Shown here one piece after another: positions 42,328 through 51,766 of a DNA stretch of 64,000 bases. Location of the stretch: the NCBI GenBank assembly GCA_964621345.1, contig CAZUON010000011.1, forward strand, positions 17,163 to 81,162, read 5' to 3'. A program made the translations under genes and the position numbers. Origin of the DNA: Glaciecola sp964621345 (GTDB lineage: Bacteria > Pseudomonadota > Gammaproteobacteria > Enterobacterales > Alteromonadaceae). The notes below the pieces were generated by a model that was not told the origin of the DNA, ran no database searches, and was given only the letters and a program-made list of their open reading frames with translations. Every line of letters starts with the position of its first letter. The stretch's first letter is position 1.

Positions 42328-44163
42328 CTAATTCGCGTCGATATATTTTCTATTACTGTTAAGAACGTCGGCGGAAAGGCTATTTTTAAGGGTTTCCATT
42401 GCTTTTCCTGCATGGTGCCATACACCTATACCTTTAGTATTAATAGCTTGACGAACTTGCTCACTGCTCGCTGTATGCACCACTCTAGTATTGCGATGAA
42501 AGTTCAAACAAGCTGCTTCAAACTCAAGACCAATGTGCGTTAACGTGCGTCTGATATGTAGTTCAGGAGATTGAATCAATTCCTCATATTGCATTTGTAA
42601 TACTTTATTAGGTAAGACCTGCTGCCAATGATTCATAAGATCAATATAAGCATTATAAAAAGCACCAATATTGCTAAGCTTATAGCTAAAATCAACGCCC
42701 GAAGGAAAATACTGTTTATACAGACTAAAACCACAGTCTAGAGGATTTCGGCGAACATCTATAATGATCGCTTTAGGCAAAATTTTATGAATAAGACCAA
42801 TATGCCTGAAGTTGAAAGGGAGTTTGTCGATAAAAAATGACTTATGCTCATGTCTAAACAACCTGCCTTTGTTTAAGTAAGACTCACCAAGTTGCTCTAA
42901 ATCATCAACCGACAGTTTTGCTATTGCGCTGAATAAATCTTTATTGAACTTACGGACGCATAATGCATGTGCTTCTTTCTCAATACATGCCATGGTGGGC
43001 TGTTCAATTGTCCCTTGTATTTTTGAGTGGCTCGCCAACATTTGCTCTACGAGAGTAGAGCCCGAGCGAGGGAGGCCAACAATAAATATGGGCGTAATAG
43101 TTTGCTTCGCAGCACTTGCTTGGATAGCCAAGTGTTCTTTTGAGAAAGATTGAATACGTTTTTTAAATTCTTGTTCTATTTGATGCGGGCTAAACCTGTC
43201 GTTGTTACGCTGTGCATTAGCGTCGTTATAAAGTCGCATGGCGACATCCCACTTACCCGTCGACTCATAGGCTTTAGCTAGCGCGAATGTGGCTACACAC
43301 TTTGTTTGCGCCGATGCATTATTTGCCTCGATTATACGCGAGATTAGGCTTTTATCGTGATCTGAAAACTCATAATTTTTCATATCGGCAAGCGCCCACC
43401 AAGCGTCAGAATTACTAGCATTAGCTTTGATACTATTACGAAATGCTGTAATTGCTTGTTGACGCTCGCCCACTATACGCAACGTTTGCCCACGCACTAA
43501 CTCAACTTGGCTTAGCATCAAAGTGTTACCCTTGCTCGCTATTTTTGCTCGCTCGCAAAGGTTTAACAAATCCTTATGCTGCCCGAGTCTCAATAGAAGA
43601 TTGATGAGTAACCATAACGATTGAAATGAGTCGTCTATTTCGGCTAAAGCTCGGGCGCTAGTAATGGCGCTTTCAAAGTACCCTGCAGAGTCTTGAATTG
43701 CGCTCAACATTTGTCGAAGATGAGTATTCGCAGGTGAATGCGTTAGCCCATCTTGTAAAATAGCAATGCTTTGGTCGGCCTGATTGCTAACAGAAGCTAT
43801 ATGCGCCAAAGTAAAGATTGCTCTAGGGTGACCTGGCACTTTAATAAGCATTGCCGTGGCACGCTTTTTAGCTTCAATTAACGCATTATTTTGTATACTT
43901 ACCTGTATCGCCTGAAAGTCGGCATGCAAAGGGTCAAACTGCTCCGCATGCTTCACTAGCTTAACGGCTTCTTTTACACTTCCAACATCAAATAAGCACT
44001 TGCTCAGCAATAACCATGCTTGGTAAACAGTCGGCTCTTTTGCCAATCCATCTTTCAACACATCGATAGCTTGGGTTGCATCGCCTTTTGATAAACACTG
44101 TATAGCTTGATAAAGAAATGAATCGGGGGGCAAACTTTGCATGGATGTATATAACAGGTGCAT
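42328..44163 (-). CDS. TPR-repeat sulfotransferase family protein (611 aa)
   Basis: The N-terminal half (about 10-340) is made of tetratricopeptide repeats, for example AIDVLKDGLAKEPTVYQAWLLLSK and AITAFRNSIKANASNSDAWWALADM. The C-terminal part (about 355-570) is a sulfotransferase. The 5' phosphosulfate-binding loop is GLPRSGSTLVEQML (about 362-375). The 3' phosphate site is IDVRRNPLDCGFSLYKQYF (about 465). PAPS-dependent sulfation is the family reaction and the acceptor is unknown. Such genes often sit beside TonB-dependent receptors in alteromonads and sphingomonads, as here between two of them. The start is uncertain by seven residues (second ATG at 44142), and neither has a Shine-Dalgarno. 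Confidence 0.87.
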   Translation of the reverse strand: MHLLYTSMQSLPPDSFLYQAIQCLSKGDATQAIDVLKDGLAKEPTVYQAWLLLSKCLFDVGSVKEAVKLVKHAEQFDPLHADFQAIQVSIQNNALIEAKKRATAMLIKVPGHPRAIFTLAHIASVSNQADQSIAILQDGLTHSPANTHLRQMLSAIQDSAGYFESAITSARALAEIDDSFQSLWLLINLLLRLGQHKDLLNLCERAKIASKGNTLMLSQVELVRGQTLRIVGERQQAITAFRNSIKANASNSDAWWALADMKNYEFSDHDKSLISRIIEANNASAQTKCVATFALAKAYESTGKWDVAMRLYNDANAQRNNDRFSPHQIEQEFKKRIQSFSKEHLAIQASAAKQTITPIFIVGLPRSGSTLVEQMLASHSKIQGTIEQPTMACIEKEAHALCVRKFNKDLFSAIAKLSVDDLEQLGESYLNKGRLFRHEHKSFFIDKLPFNFRHIGLIHKILPKAIIIDVRRNPLDCGFSLYKQYFPSGVDFSYKLSNIGAFYNAYIDLMNHWQQVLPNKVLQMQYEELIQSPELHIRRTLTHIGLEFEAACLNFHRNTRVVHTASSEQVRQAINTKGIGVWHHAGKAMETLKNSLSADVLNSNRKYIDAN

Positions 44164-44307
44164 TGCTGATAAGTTTTTTCGAGGCTAACAGCTCTATGTT
44201 TTTCAAGCAAGGCAAATAGTGTCGCAATGCCCGCCGATATCTAACGCTTTCTCTCATCAATAGCGCCTGCGTCGAAATAACTAACTTTTCGAGTGTTTTT
44301 GCCAATA

Positions 44308-44339
44308 AAAAACCCGGCAACTTAAGTTACCGGGTTTTT
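44308..44339 (-). terminator. Terminator downstream of the second TonB-dependent receptor gene
   Basis: AAAAACCCGG (44308-44317) pairs with CCGGGTTTTT (44330-44339). The inner bases AACTT and AAGTT extend the stem. A and T tracts flank both sides. It lies about 40 bases past the receptor stop. Confidence 0.9.
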
Positions 44340-44378
44340 ATTTATTGCTATCTACTTAGCCTAAATTGCTATTAGCTA

Positions 44379-47300
44379 TTAGAACTTATAGCTAACACCT
44401 ACACGGATTTCCCATAAAGATGGAGCGCGTGCTAAGTTTTGCGTAGGTTCGCTGAAGTTGCTGTAAACGTATTGATTGTTATCATTTAAATCAACATCAA
44501 TAACTTCGTTACCAACAAAGTCGCCTTGACGGTAGTCACCCCAATCGTCGTTTAACAAGTTTGTTAAGTTTTCGATTACGATAAATGCCTGCGCTTTGTG
44601 GTCATCCATAAAGCCCGGTAATTCTTGTGAAATGCGCATATCGGTTTTGAACCACCAATCTGCATTTTGAGAATTACGATCAGCAATTTGACCACGTGCT
44701 AAGCCTTCTGAGTCTACCCATGCGTTAAATGCAGCCTCAGTTTCAGGGCTATCAAACACAACATTTGAGTCGTTATTCTCAGGCACATAAATCAACTGAC
44801 GACCTTGAGCGCTGTCGAAAGTACCAAAACCAAAGGCAGATGAGTCCCCACCGTAGGTATACGAGTAGGTTTCGCCATCGCTTGCTGTAGCAAACAAGTT
44901 AATACGAGTCTCGTAACCGTCAATGAATTCTTGACCATAGCCTAAGGTAAAGGTGAAGCGATGCGGAATTTCATAATCAGAAGTCGCTGCGCGTGGGTTA
45001 ATTGGGTCTTGAGTTGCAAAGTTTACGTAGTTAGAAAACGCAACTGAACTGGTCATTGGGTTAGCATCTTTTGCATCTACAAAGGCATAACCTAGTGTTG
45101 CATCAAAGCCATTATCCCAATCTTTAGTAACACTTAATGACAATACAGTAGACTGACCATCACCACGTTCAACGTTACCTAGAACAAAATCACTACCCGT
45201 TCTACGACCAGAATCAACCAAACCATACACGATACGACCATCTGGGTAAGTGGTCGCGCCAACGTCGGTTAAGTTTGCATCACGATATATTGCAGAATCT
45301 TGCTTGTCAGTAAAGATGAAATCAGCAGATATGATGTAATCATTTGGCGTAGCGTAAGTTAGGCCAAGTGTGTATTTCCACTCAGACGGCGCTTCAAAGT
45401 CTGGGTCAGTTGCCACTGTGTTACCGTCACCATTGGTAGTGCTGGTATTTGCAACTTCGTCAAACAACTCTTGCGGTACGTCATAAATTGGACGACCTTC
45501 GCCAGTTAGCTGCAGACCAAATAAATCAACTGGGTTACCTCTAACATAGCTCGCTAAATCGCTCTCACGTACACCAATGTTTGTAATTCCATCGTTTGAA
45601 TAAGCATTAGAAATCCATACGTTCGGGTTACCACCAGAGTACAAGCCAATACCACCGCGCACTTCTAAGTTATCGGTCACGGTGTAGTTAAAGCCTACGC
45701 GAGGCTGAAGCAAGCTAATGCCATCTACTGTGCCGTTGTTTGCATAACCATAACGGTTTTGGAAGTTATTGTTTAAACGAGGAGTATCGTCAGTGCTGTA
45801 CTCGTCATAACGAAGACCTACTTTTACTTGTAAATCGTCAGTTAAGTAGAACTCGTCCATTACGTAAAAAGTATTTACTTCATATGCGAAAGATGCAGCA
45901 GCGTCAGCTGGATCGTTTGAACCGGCTGAGTTGTTGTAGTAAATACGGTCAACTAAGCCTTGTTCGAATTCTGCGATGCTACCAAAACGGTACTCACCAA
46001 CGGTGTGTTGCATAAACAAGTTAAATACATCTAGCTTCTCATATTCATAACCTGCGGTAATGATATGGTCGTCTAGATAATAAGTACCCGCTAATTTAAG
46101 TGCAGTTCTGTCCCAGTTCAGGTCATTTGATTGACGTGAATCATCTGGACCAATATAAACGGTACCGCCACTTGGGGTTCTGATTTGTGCTTCAGCAAAA
46201 CCAGATGCAGAGTCAAGCGACATTTGACGATTGTCTAATTCAGTTTTCTCAATACGTACTTCAGTAGAGAAGTTATCAGACCAATCTGAGTAGACTGAAC
46301 CGATAATTGATTTAAGTTCAGCGCCACGCTCATAAAAATGGTTACCTAAAGATAAACGAGTAGAGCCACCGTCTGATTGACTAATACTGAAACCATCGTT
46401 GTAGTTATACGATAAACTTGCACGGTGACCGTCCATGATTTCCCAGTCTAACTTAACAAGGATCTTTTCATCTTCGATAGGTGCACTACCAGGTGTACCG
46501 CCAACATCGTAGTTGTAAACACTCTGTGCAATTGAAGCAATTTGAGAAATTTCGTCTTGTGTTACGTTACCCGCGCCAAGTGCGTCGTATGCAAACAATT
46601 GCACACCTTCTAATTTTTCGTAAGCACCAAAGAAGAATAATTTGTCTTTAATTATTGGGAAGCCAACATTTACGCCGTAACGTTTTTCGGTGTAGTTACC
46701 GTTATCTTGCTTAACACCACCTGCTTTGTCGCCGCGTAATGAGTCATTGGTGTAATCAAAAAACGCACTACCAGTTACTTCGTTAGTACCAGATTTGGTA
46801 ACCGCATTGATGTTACACGCAGTAAAACCACCGTATTGAACATCGATAGGTGCTAATTCAACAGCCACTTCTTGGATGGCGTCAAAAGAGAAAGGAATAC
46901 GTTCAGTTGGGTAGCCATTACTATTAAGACCAAAGCTGTCGTTCAAACGCGCACCGTCTAAGGTTAGGCTGTTAAATCTTGGGCTTGCACCACCACAACG
47001 AACCGCGTCGTTGAAACTTTCGTCAACATAAATACGTGGATCGGCACGGATAATGTCATTAATGTCACGGTTAATTGCCGGAGCATTTTGTAAATCGTCT
47101 AAAGTAAATACGCTTTGTGGGCCTGTAGCACCAAAGTAACCAGCACCTACCGCTGAAGCACTTACCGAGATAACTTCAACGTCAGAATCAGCTTCTAACT
47201 GAAGACTAAGGTCAAAAGCTTCACCTAAGTTTAAGAATACGCCGTCAACGGTTGTATCTTGGAATACGTCTGAATCTACGATAACTCTGTAAGGTCCGCC

Positions 47301-47534
47301 TACACGTAAGCCTCTTAGTGCAAATGAACCAGTGTCGGTTACGCTGGCAGTTCTAGAAGAACCAGATGGCACGTGAATCACAGTGATAGTGGTCCCTGCA
47401 GCAGGTGTTCCAGTTGGCGTCAAAATTCGCCCTTCCATCGCAGAAGAAGTCTCTTGCGCCATTGCTGCGGTACTTAAACCTACAGAAAGTGCGACTGCAA
47501 CTGCAATTTTATTGAGTTTAGTCTTTGCAAACAT
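44379..47534 (-). CDS. TonB-dependent receptor with N-terminal carboxypeptidase-regulatory domain, Oar-like (1051 aa)
   Basis: A signal peptide (MFAKTKLNKIAVAVALSVG, ending AAMAQE) is followed by a CarboxypepD-like beta-sandwich (about 32-115: AMEGRILTPTGTPAAGTTITV, GSFALRGLRVGGPYRVIV). The plug comes next (about 135-250), with DLQNAPAINRDINDIIRADPRI and SLTLDGARLNDSFGLN. The barrel fills the rest and ends IRVGVSYKF, with terminal Phe as usual. Such Oar-like receptors are thought to take up large or peptide-like substrates. GGGAAAAAGCA precedes the ATG. It is the third member of the TonB receptor and sulfotransferase island, divergent from udk. The substrate cannot be told. Confidence 0.92.
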   Translation of the reverse strand: MFAKTKLNKIAVAVALSVGLSTAAMAQETSSAMEGRILTPTGTPAAGTTITVIHVPSGSSRTASVTDTGSFALRGLRVGGPYRVIVDSDVFQDTTVDGVFLNLGEAFDLSLQLEADSDVEVISVSASAVGAGYFGATGPQSVFTLDDLQNAPAINRDINDIIRADPRIYVDESFNDAVRCGGASPRFNSLTLDGARLNDSFGLNSNGYPTERIPFSFDAIQEVAVELAPIDVQYGGFTACNINAVTKSGTNEVTGSAFFDYTNDSLRGDKAGGVKQDNGNYTEKRYGVNVGFPIIKDKLFFFGAYEKLEGVQLFAYDALGAGNVTQDEISQIASIAQSVYNYDVGGTPGSAPIEDEKILVKLDWEIMDGHRASLSYNYNDGFSISQSDGGSTRLSLGNHFYERGAELKSIIGSVYSDWSDNFSTEVRIEKTELDNRQMSLDSASGFAEAQIRTPSGGTVYIGPDDSRQSNDLNWDRTALKLAGTYYLDDHIITAGYEYEKLDVFNLFMQHTVGEYRFGSIAEFEQGLVDRIYYNNSAGSNDPADAAASFAYEVNTFYVMDEFYLTDDLQVKVGLRYDEYSTDDTPRLNNNFQNRYGYANNGTVDGISLLQPRVGFNYTVTDNLEVRGGIGLYSGGNPNVWISNAYSNDGITNIGVRESDLASYVRGNPVDLFGLQLTGEGRPIYDVPQELFDEVANTSTTNGDGNTVATDPDFEAPSEWKYTLGLTYATPNDYIISADFIFTDKQDSAIYRDANLTDVGATTYPDGRIVYGLVDSGRRTGSDFVLGNVERGDGQSTVLSLSVTKDWDNGFDATLGYAFVDAKDANPMTSSVAFSNYVNFATQDPINPRAATSDYEIPHRFTFTLGYGQEFIDGYETRINLFATASDGETYSYTYGGDSSAFGFGTFDSAQGRQLIYVPENNDSNVVFDSPETEAAFNAWVDSEGLARGQIADRNSQNADWWFKTDMRISQELPGFMDDHKAQAFIVIENLTNLLNDDWGDYRQGDFVGNEVIDVDLNDNNQYVYSNFSEPTQNLARAPSLWEIRVGVSYKF

Positions 47535-47807
47535 TGCTTTTTCCCTATGTGTTTTTATAAATGTGGTTTGTTATCATTTTTGGCATGATTTTCAACGTGC
47601 GCATTGTCCTTTGCGAACATGACACTTTTATTACAGGCACTATTATTCACGAATGTTTCATATTCGACAACCTATGATTGCTGTATAAAGCGCAAGCTAC
47701 TTGTATATCTACGAATTTAGGTACTTTGCTATTTAAAAAAGGGTTTTCATTGAATGAAAGTAGCTCACGATGTAAAGTTGTGCAAATTCCGACGTCTATA
47801 TTTACGC

Positions 47808-48449
47808 ATGAAAAGACCCATCATTATCGCAATCTCCGGCGCATCAGGTTCCGGAAAATCGCTCTTTACCCAAAATTTAGCGCTTAAACTCGAGCAAAAT
47901 GGTCAAAACGTATTGGTCCTGCAAGAAGATCACTACTACAAAAGCCAAGACCACATTGCTTTGGAAATGCGAGCCGAAACCAATTATGATCATCCTGATG
48001 CATTTGAGCATGACTTACTGAGCCAACATCTATTGTCCCTCAGAGGCGGCGATACCATTGATTACCCCGCGTATTGCTACAAAACCCATACACGCTTAGA
48101 GGAAACCACGCTCGTTAAGCCTGCCCCCATCATTATCATCGAAGGCATAATGCTGCTCACACAGATTCAGTTGTTTGATCATTTTGATATCAAGGTATTT
48201 GTAGATACCGCTTTAGATGTGTGTTTAATGCGCAGAATGCTGCGCGATACTCAAGAGCGTGGACGTTCGATGGTATCGGTAGCAACGCAATACGAAAATA
48301 CGGTTAAGCCGATGTATCATAAGTTTATTGAGCCTTCAAAAACCTTCGCTGATTTGATTGTACCCCATGGTGGTGAGAACTTTTTAGCGGTGGATGTGGT
48401 GAGTGCCTACCTTAATAACTCCAAAGAAGGATTAACGCACAATGGTTAG
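47808..48449 (+). CDS. udk: Uridine kinase (213 aa)
   Basis: It phosphorylates uridine and cytidine, feeding salvaged nucleosides into UMP and CMP. The Walker A loop is ISGASGSGKSLFTQ. LQEDHYYKSQDHIALEMR, NYDHPDAFEHDLL and the DYPAYCYKTHTRLEETT substrate region are typical of Udk. The start at 47808 gives MKRPIIIAISGASGSG and 213 residues, as in E. coli. An upstream in-frame start at 47754 would add an 18-residue Lys/Arg-rich leader, without family support. It overlaps nupC by 8 bases, so salvage kinase and transporter are translated from one message. Confidence 0.94.
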   Translation: MKRPIIIAISGASGSGKSLFTQNLALKLEQNGQNVLVLQEDHYYKSQDHIALEMRAETNYDHPDAFEHDLLSQHLLSLRGGDTIDYPAYCYKTHTRLEETTLVKPAPIIIIEGIMLLTQIQLFDHFDIKVFVDTALDVCLMRRMLRDTQERGRSMVSVATQYENTVKPMYHKFIEPSKTFADLIVPHGGENFLAVDVVSAYLNNSKEGLTHNG

Positions 48450-49653
48450 TATATTAGGCGTTATATTTTTATTAGCCGTTGCTGTTTTAGTAAGCAAGTC
48501 TCGCAAAAGTATTAACTGGCGCACCGTCGGTGGCGCTTTCTTTTTACAGGTTGCCATTGGTGCATTTATTCTATACTCCAGCGTTGGCATTAATGTCTTG
48601 CTGGGTATCACCGATTTTGTCGCCAATGTTATTGATTACTCCCGCCAAGGCATTGAATTTCTGTTTGGACCACTGGGTAATTTGTCTTTAGGATTTATCT
48701 TCGCCTTTAATGTATTGCCCGTAATTATCTTTTTCTCATCGTTAATAGCGGTCTTGTATCACTTAGGCATTATGAGCTTTATCATCAGAATCATTGGTGG
48801 TGCATTACGAAAGCTATTACAGACGAGTCGTCCGGAATCGATGTCGGCAGCAGCTAATATTTTTGTTGGTCAAACTGAGGCACCATTAATTATTAAGCCC
48901 TTTATTCCACAGATGACGCGCTCCGAATTATTTGCGGTTATGGTAGGCGGTTTAGCCTCCATTGCAGGGTCTATTATGGCGGGTTATGCAGGTCTGGGAA
49001 TTGAACTTAAATATCTGCTTGCGGCAAGTTTCATGGCTGCCCCTGGTGGATTGTTAATGGCAAAATTGATTGAGCCTGAAACCCAGACGCCAAACCAAAA
49101 CTTGACCGAAGTCAAAGACGATACAGAAGAATATGCTAATGTTCTGGATGCTGCAGCAAGCGGCGCGGCCTCAGGTATGAAGCTAGCAGTGAATGTAGGT
49201 GCTATGCTCTTGGCCTTTATTGCATTGATCGCGATGCTCAACGGTATTTTAGGCGCATTAGGCGGTTACGTCGGATTTGAGGACTTAACTATCGAATACA
49301 TCCTTGGTGTACTATTTCAGCCGATTGCTTGGCTCATCGGCGTACCTTGGGATGAAGCTCAATTAGCAGGCAGTTTTATTGGGCAAAAGGTCGTGGTAAA
49401 TGAGTTTGTTGCCTACTCCAGCTTTATGGCCAACATAGAGTCGTTATCAGCGCAAACACAAGCCATTATTACCTTTGCATTGTGCGGGTTTGCTAATTTA
49501 AGCTCCATAGCGATACTGATGGGCGGCATCGGCGCAATTGCACCCTCGCGCCGCCAAGATATTGCACGCTTGGGTTTAAAGGCAGTACTTGCAGCAACCT
49601 TAGCTAACTTAATGAGTGCCGCATTAGCAGGTATTTTCATCTCATTAGGTTAA
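48442..49653 (+). CDS. nupC: NupC-type concentrative nucleoside transporter (403 aa)
   Basis: It is an inner-membrane proton- or sodium-coupled nucleoside symporter of the CNT family. About ten hydrophobic segments are seen. The diagnostic motifs are SAAANIFVGQTEAPLIIKPF (about 133-152), GGLASIAGSIMAGYAGLGI and KVVVNEFVAYSSF, with FANLSSIAILMGGIGAIAPSRR near the end, as in E. coli NupC (400 aa). The start overlaps the last 8 bases of udk. Together with udk it forms a nucleoside uptake and salvage unit. Na+ or H+ coupling cannot be distinguished here, although sodium coupling would fit a marine host. Confidence 0.95.
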   Translation: MVSILGVIFLLAVAVLVSKSRKSINWRTVGGAFFLQVAIGAFILYSSVGINVLLGITDFVANVIDYSRQGIEFLFGPLGNLSLGFIFAFNVLPVIIFFSSLIAVLYHLGIMSFIIRIIGGALRKLLQTSRPESMSAAANIFVGQTEAPLIIKPFIPQMTRSELFAVMVGGLASIAGSIMAGYAGLGIELKYLLAASFMAAPGGLLMAKLIEPETQTPNQNLTEVKDDTEEYANVLDAAASGAASGMKLAVNVGAMLLAFIALIAMLNGILGALGGYVGFEDLTIEYILGVLFQPIAWLIGVPWDEAQLAGSFIGQKVVVNEFVAYSSFMANIESLSAQTQAIITFALCGFANLSSIAILMGGIGAIAPSRRQDIARLGLKAVLAATLANLMSAALAGIFISLG

Positions 49654-49752
49654 CTACTTTGCCTACAATGCATGCAACGCAATCTTATTAATCTGAGCTT
49701 CTATTGTGAAGCTCATAACACTCTTTAGATATAGCATTACCGGACACACGAT

Positions 49753-50592
49753 ATGAAATTAGAAGCTGTTGACTACAACTCACCCACCGCGGCAAAAGAC
49801 TTTGTTGAATCACTCAGACAAACAGGCTTTGGCGTATTAAAAAACCATCCAATTGCCAAGCAAACTTTGAGTGATATTTATGCGAATTGGACTGAGTTTT
49901 TTAACTCTTCAGATAAAGACCAGTATTTATACAACAAAGGCACCCAAGATGGCTTCTTCCCGACCACCGTATCTGAGGTGGCAAAAGGCTTTAAGAAAAA
50001 AGACATCAAAGAGTATTATCACTATTATCCTTGGGGTCAGTGCCCCAAAGAGTTGCGTCAAGAGATACACAACTATTACCAGAGTACACTTAACCTTGCT
50101 GCACAATTACTCAACTGGATAGAGGCTGAATCGCCCGAAGAAGTGAGTAAAAATTATCGTGAGCCTTTATCAAACATGATTAAAAACAGTGAGCAAACTT
50201 TGCTGAGAATTTTGCACTACCCGCCACTGCAAGGTGATGAAGAGCCTGATGCTATTCGCGCTGCGGCGCACGAAGATATTAACCTGATTACCTTATTGCC
50301 CTCTGCTAGTGAACCGGGCCTACAGGTAAAGCTTAAAGACGGGTCTTGGTTAGATGTACCTTGTGATTTTGGTAACCTAATTGTTAACATTGGCGATATG
50401 TTACAAGAGGCCTCAGGTCATTATTTTCCTTCAACGACTCACAGAGTAATTAACCCCCAGGGCAACGATACAAGTAAAGCACGTATTTCCTTACCTTTAT
50501 TTTTACACCCTCGACCTGATGTAGTGCTATCTGAAAGCTATACGGCAGAAAGTTATTTACAAGAACGATTGCGCGAGCTAGGCGTTGTTTAA
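49753..50592 (+). CDS. 2-oxoglutarate-Fe(II) oxygenase, isopenicillin-N-synthase-like (279 aa)
   Basis: The protein has the double-stranded beta-helix fold. Iron ligands are His173 and Asp175 in AAHEDINLITLLP and His230 in STTHRVINP. Arg244 in ARISLPLFLHP would bind the 2-oxoglutarate carboxylate. The N-terminal DIOX_N region contains TGFGVLKNHPIAKQTLSDIY. Relatives include 2OG oxygenases of unknown substrate and ethylene- or flavonoid-type enzymes. The substrate cannot be told. It follows nupC by about 100 bases on the same strand. No Shine-Dalgarno is strong (ACGAT only), so the start is likely but not certain. Confidence 0.9.
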   Translation: MKLEAVDYNSPTAAKDFVESLRQTGFGVLKNHPIAKQTLSDIYANWTEFFNSSDKDQYLYNKGTQDGFFPTTVSEVAKGFKKKDIKEYYHYYPWGQCPKELRQEIHNYYQSTLNLAAQLLNWIEAESPEEVSKNYREPLSNMIKNSEQTLLRILHYPPLQGDEEPDAIRAAAHEDINLITLLPSASEPGLQVKLKDGSWLDVPCDFGNLIVNIGDMLQEASGHYFPSTTHRVINPQGNDTSKARISLPLFLHPRPDVVLSESYTAESYLQERLRELGVV

Positions 50593-50881
50593 ATCACTAA
50601 GCTGATTGATTGGTTGAGTAAGTAGGCCCCACTTATAGCACTCAACCAATCGTCAGAATTCTTTACACCTTTTTATTTTCCTTCCCAGAAAAATTCATAA
50701 ACGACTGAAAATTATAAACATTTTATGTAGGCATAAACTATGCATAGGCGTCAGCGATATGGATTTCAAGGTAGTGCCAACAGCAGTAGTGTCAGTCATG
50801 TATGCCGCAGGGTATTCTTTACAGAATAGTTGGTTGAACGCCATATAACACTAAAATAACTTTATTATTAAGGAAAATAAT

Positions 50882-51667
50882 ATGTTTAAAAACTTCAAAA
50901 ATGTGGTTCTAAAAACCGCAGCCCTCGCTTCACTTGTACTCGCACTCAACGCTAACGCAGCTCCAATCAAAACAGACATCATTTTTATTGTTGACGAATC
51001 GGGTTCTATGGGCGCGGTGCAGGCTAATCTAACAAATAATATCGGATTATTTGCATCTATCTTAAGTGGTGGCGGTGTTGATGCAAATTATGGTTTGGTC
51101 GGCTATGGCGCTAGCTCTGCTGATAACATTCGTACCTTAACCGACTTGGTTGACGCTTCGAGCTTTGCAACTGCTGCAGGCAACTTAATTGCAAACGGTT
51201 TTTCTGAGCCTGCATTTGATGCTGTAGCGTATGCCTTAAACTCTCTTAGCGCTCAAGCTTCATCATTTAGCTACAGAAGCGACGCTATCACCAATATCAT
51301 CGTTCTTACCGATGAGCCAAGTAACGGAGACGCTGAATTTTCATTTGCCAGCACCGATGCTTTACTTAGCGCAAACAATGCATTATTTAACGCTGTTTTA
51401 GGGCAATTCGCCTTAGGCGATTTAAGCACATTGGCCACCAATAACGGTGGCAATGTATTTGACCTTTCTTTGTTTGCATCGAACGATGCGCAAGTAGTAG
51501 AAGATTTTGTGACTGATTTTGCTAACGTTAAATTGCAAGAAACACTCACCTTCTGTGAACTCAATCCCAATGACCCAGCGTGTACTAACGTAGAAGTTCC
51601 TGTGCCGCCACTAGCCGCTTTATTCGGCTTGGCAATGGCCGGTGTGTTTTTACGCCGAAAGGCATAA
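50882..51667 (+). CDS. Secreted von Willebrand factor A-domain protein with PEP-CTERM-like tail (261 aa)
   Basis: Residues 1-27 are a signal peptide (MFKNFKNVVLKTAALASLVL, ending NANAAP). A vWA domain follows, with the MIDAS motif DESGSMG (Asp38, Ser40, Ser42), a later Thr in IRTLTDLVDA and Asp in VLTDEPSNGD. The C-terminus has two Cys (FCELNPNDPACTN), then VPVPP, a hydrophobic helix and RRKA (from about 239). That layout, short motif, membrane helix and basic tail, is that of PEP-CTERM sorting signals, with VPVPP in place of VPEP. If correct it is processed by an exosortase (not in this window). AAGGAAAA precedes the ATG. Confidence 0.85.
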   Translation: MFKNFKNVVLKTAALASLVLALNANAAPIKTDIIFIVDESGSMGAVQANLTNNIGLFASILSGGGVDANYGLVGYGASSADNIRTLTDLVDASSFATAAGNLIANGFSEPAFDAVAYALNSLSAQASSFSYRSDAITNIIVLTDEPSNGDAEFSFASTDALLSANNALFNAVLGQFALGDLSTLATNNGGNVFDLSLFASNDAQVVEDFVTDFANVKLQETLTFCELNPNDPACTNVEVPVPPLAALFGLAMAGVFLRRKA

Positions 51668-51702
51668 CAGTCCTATAGGTATTCCTGTTAAAACACTGAT
51701 GC

Positions 51703-51730
51703 AAAAAACGCCGCAAAAGCGGCGTTTTTT
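51703..51730. terminator. Bidirectional terminator between the vWA gene and the 474-residue protein gene
   Basis: AAAAAACGCCGC (51703-51714) and GCGGCGTTTTTT (51719-51730) form a perfect 12-bp stem with a four-base loop, with A and T tracts at its ends. It serves both converging genes. Confidence 0.93.
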
Positions 51731-51766
51731 ATGTCTTGGATATTTGTTAACAAAACTAACAGTTGG

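Noticed and set aside
42049..42543. Open frames opposite the upstream region of the first receptor and the sulfotransferase end
   Set aside because: Composition and lack of start signals suggest non-coding. No hit to a recognisable domain.
47790..47797. Met-box-like CGACGTCT upstream of udk
   Set aside because: It matches 7/8, but neighbouring 8-mers do not match the consensus, so no tandem array is present and MetJ needs at least two boxes.
50760..50790. Sigma-54-like sequence (TTGGCACTACCTTGA on the minus strand) upstream of the vWA gene
   Set aside because: It points away from the gene and the -12 element spacing is wrong, so I do not call a promoter.
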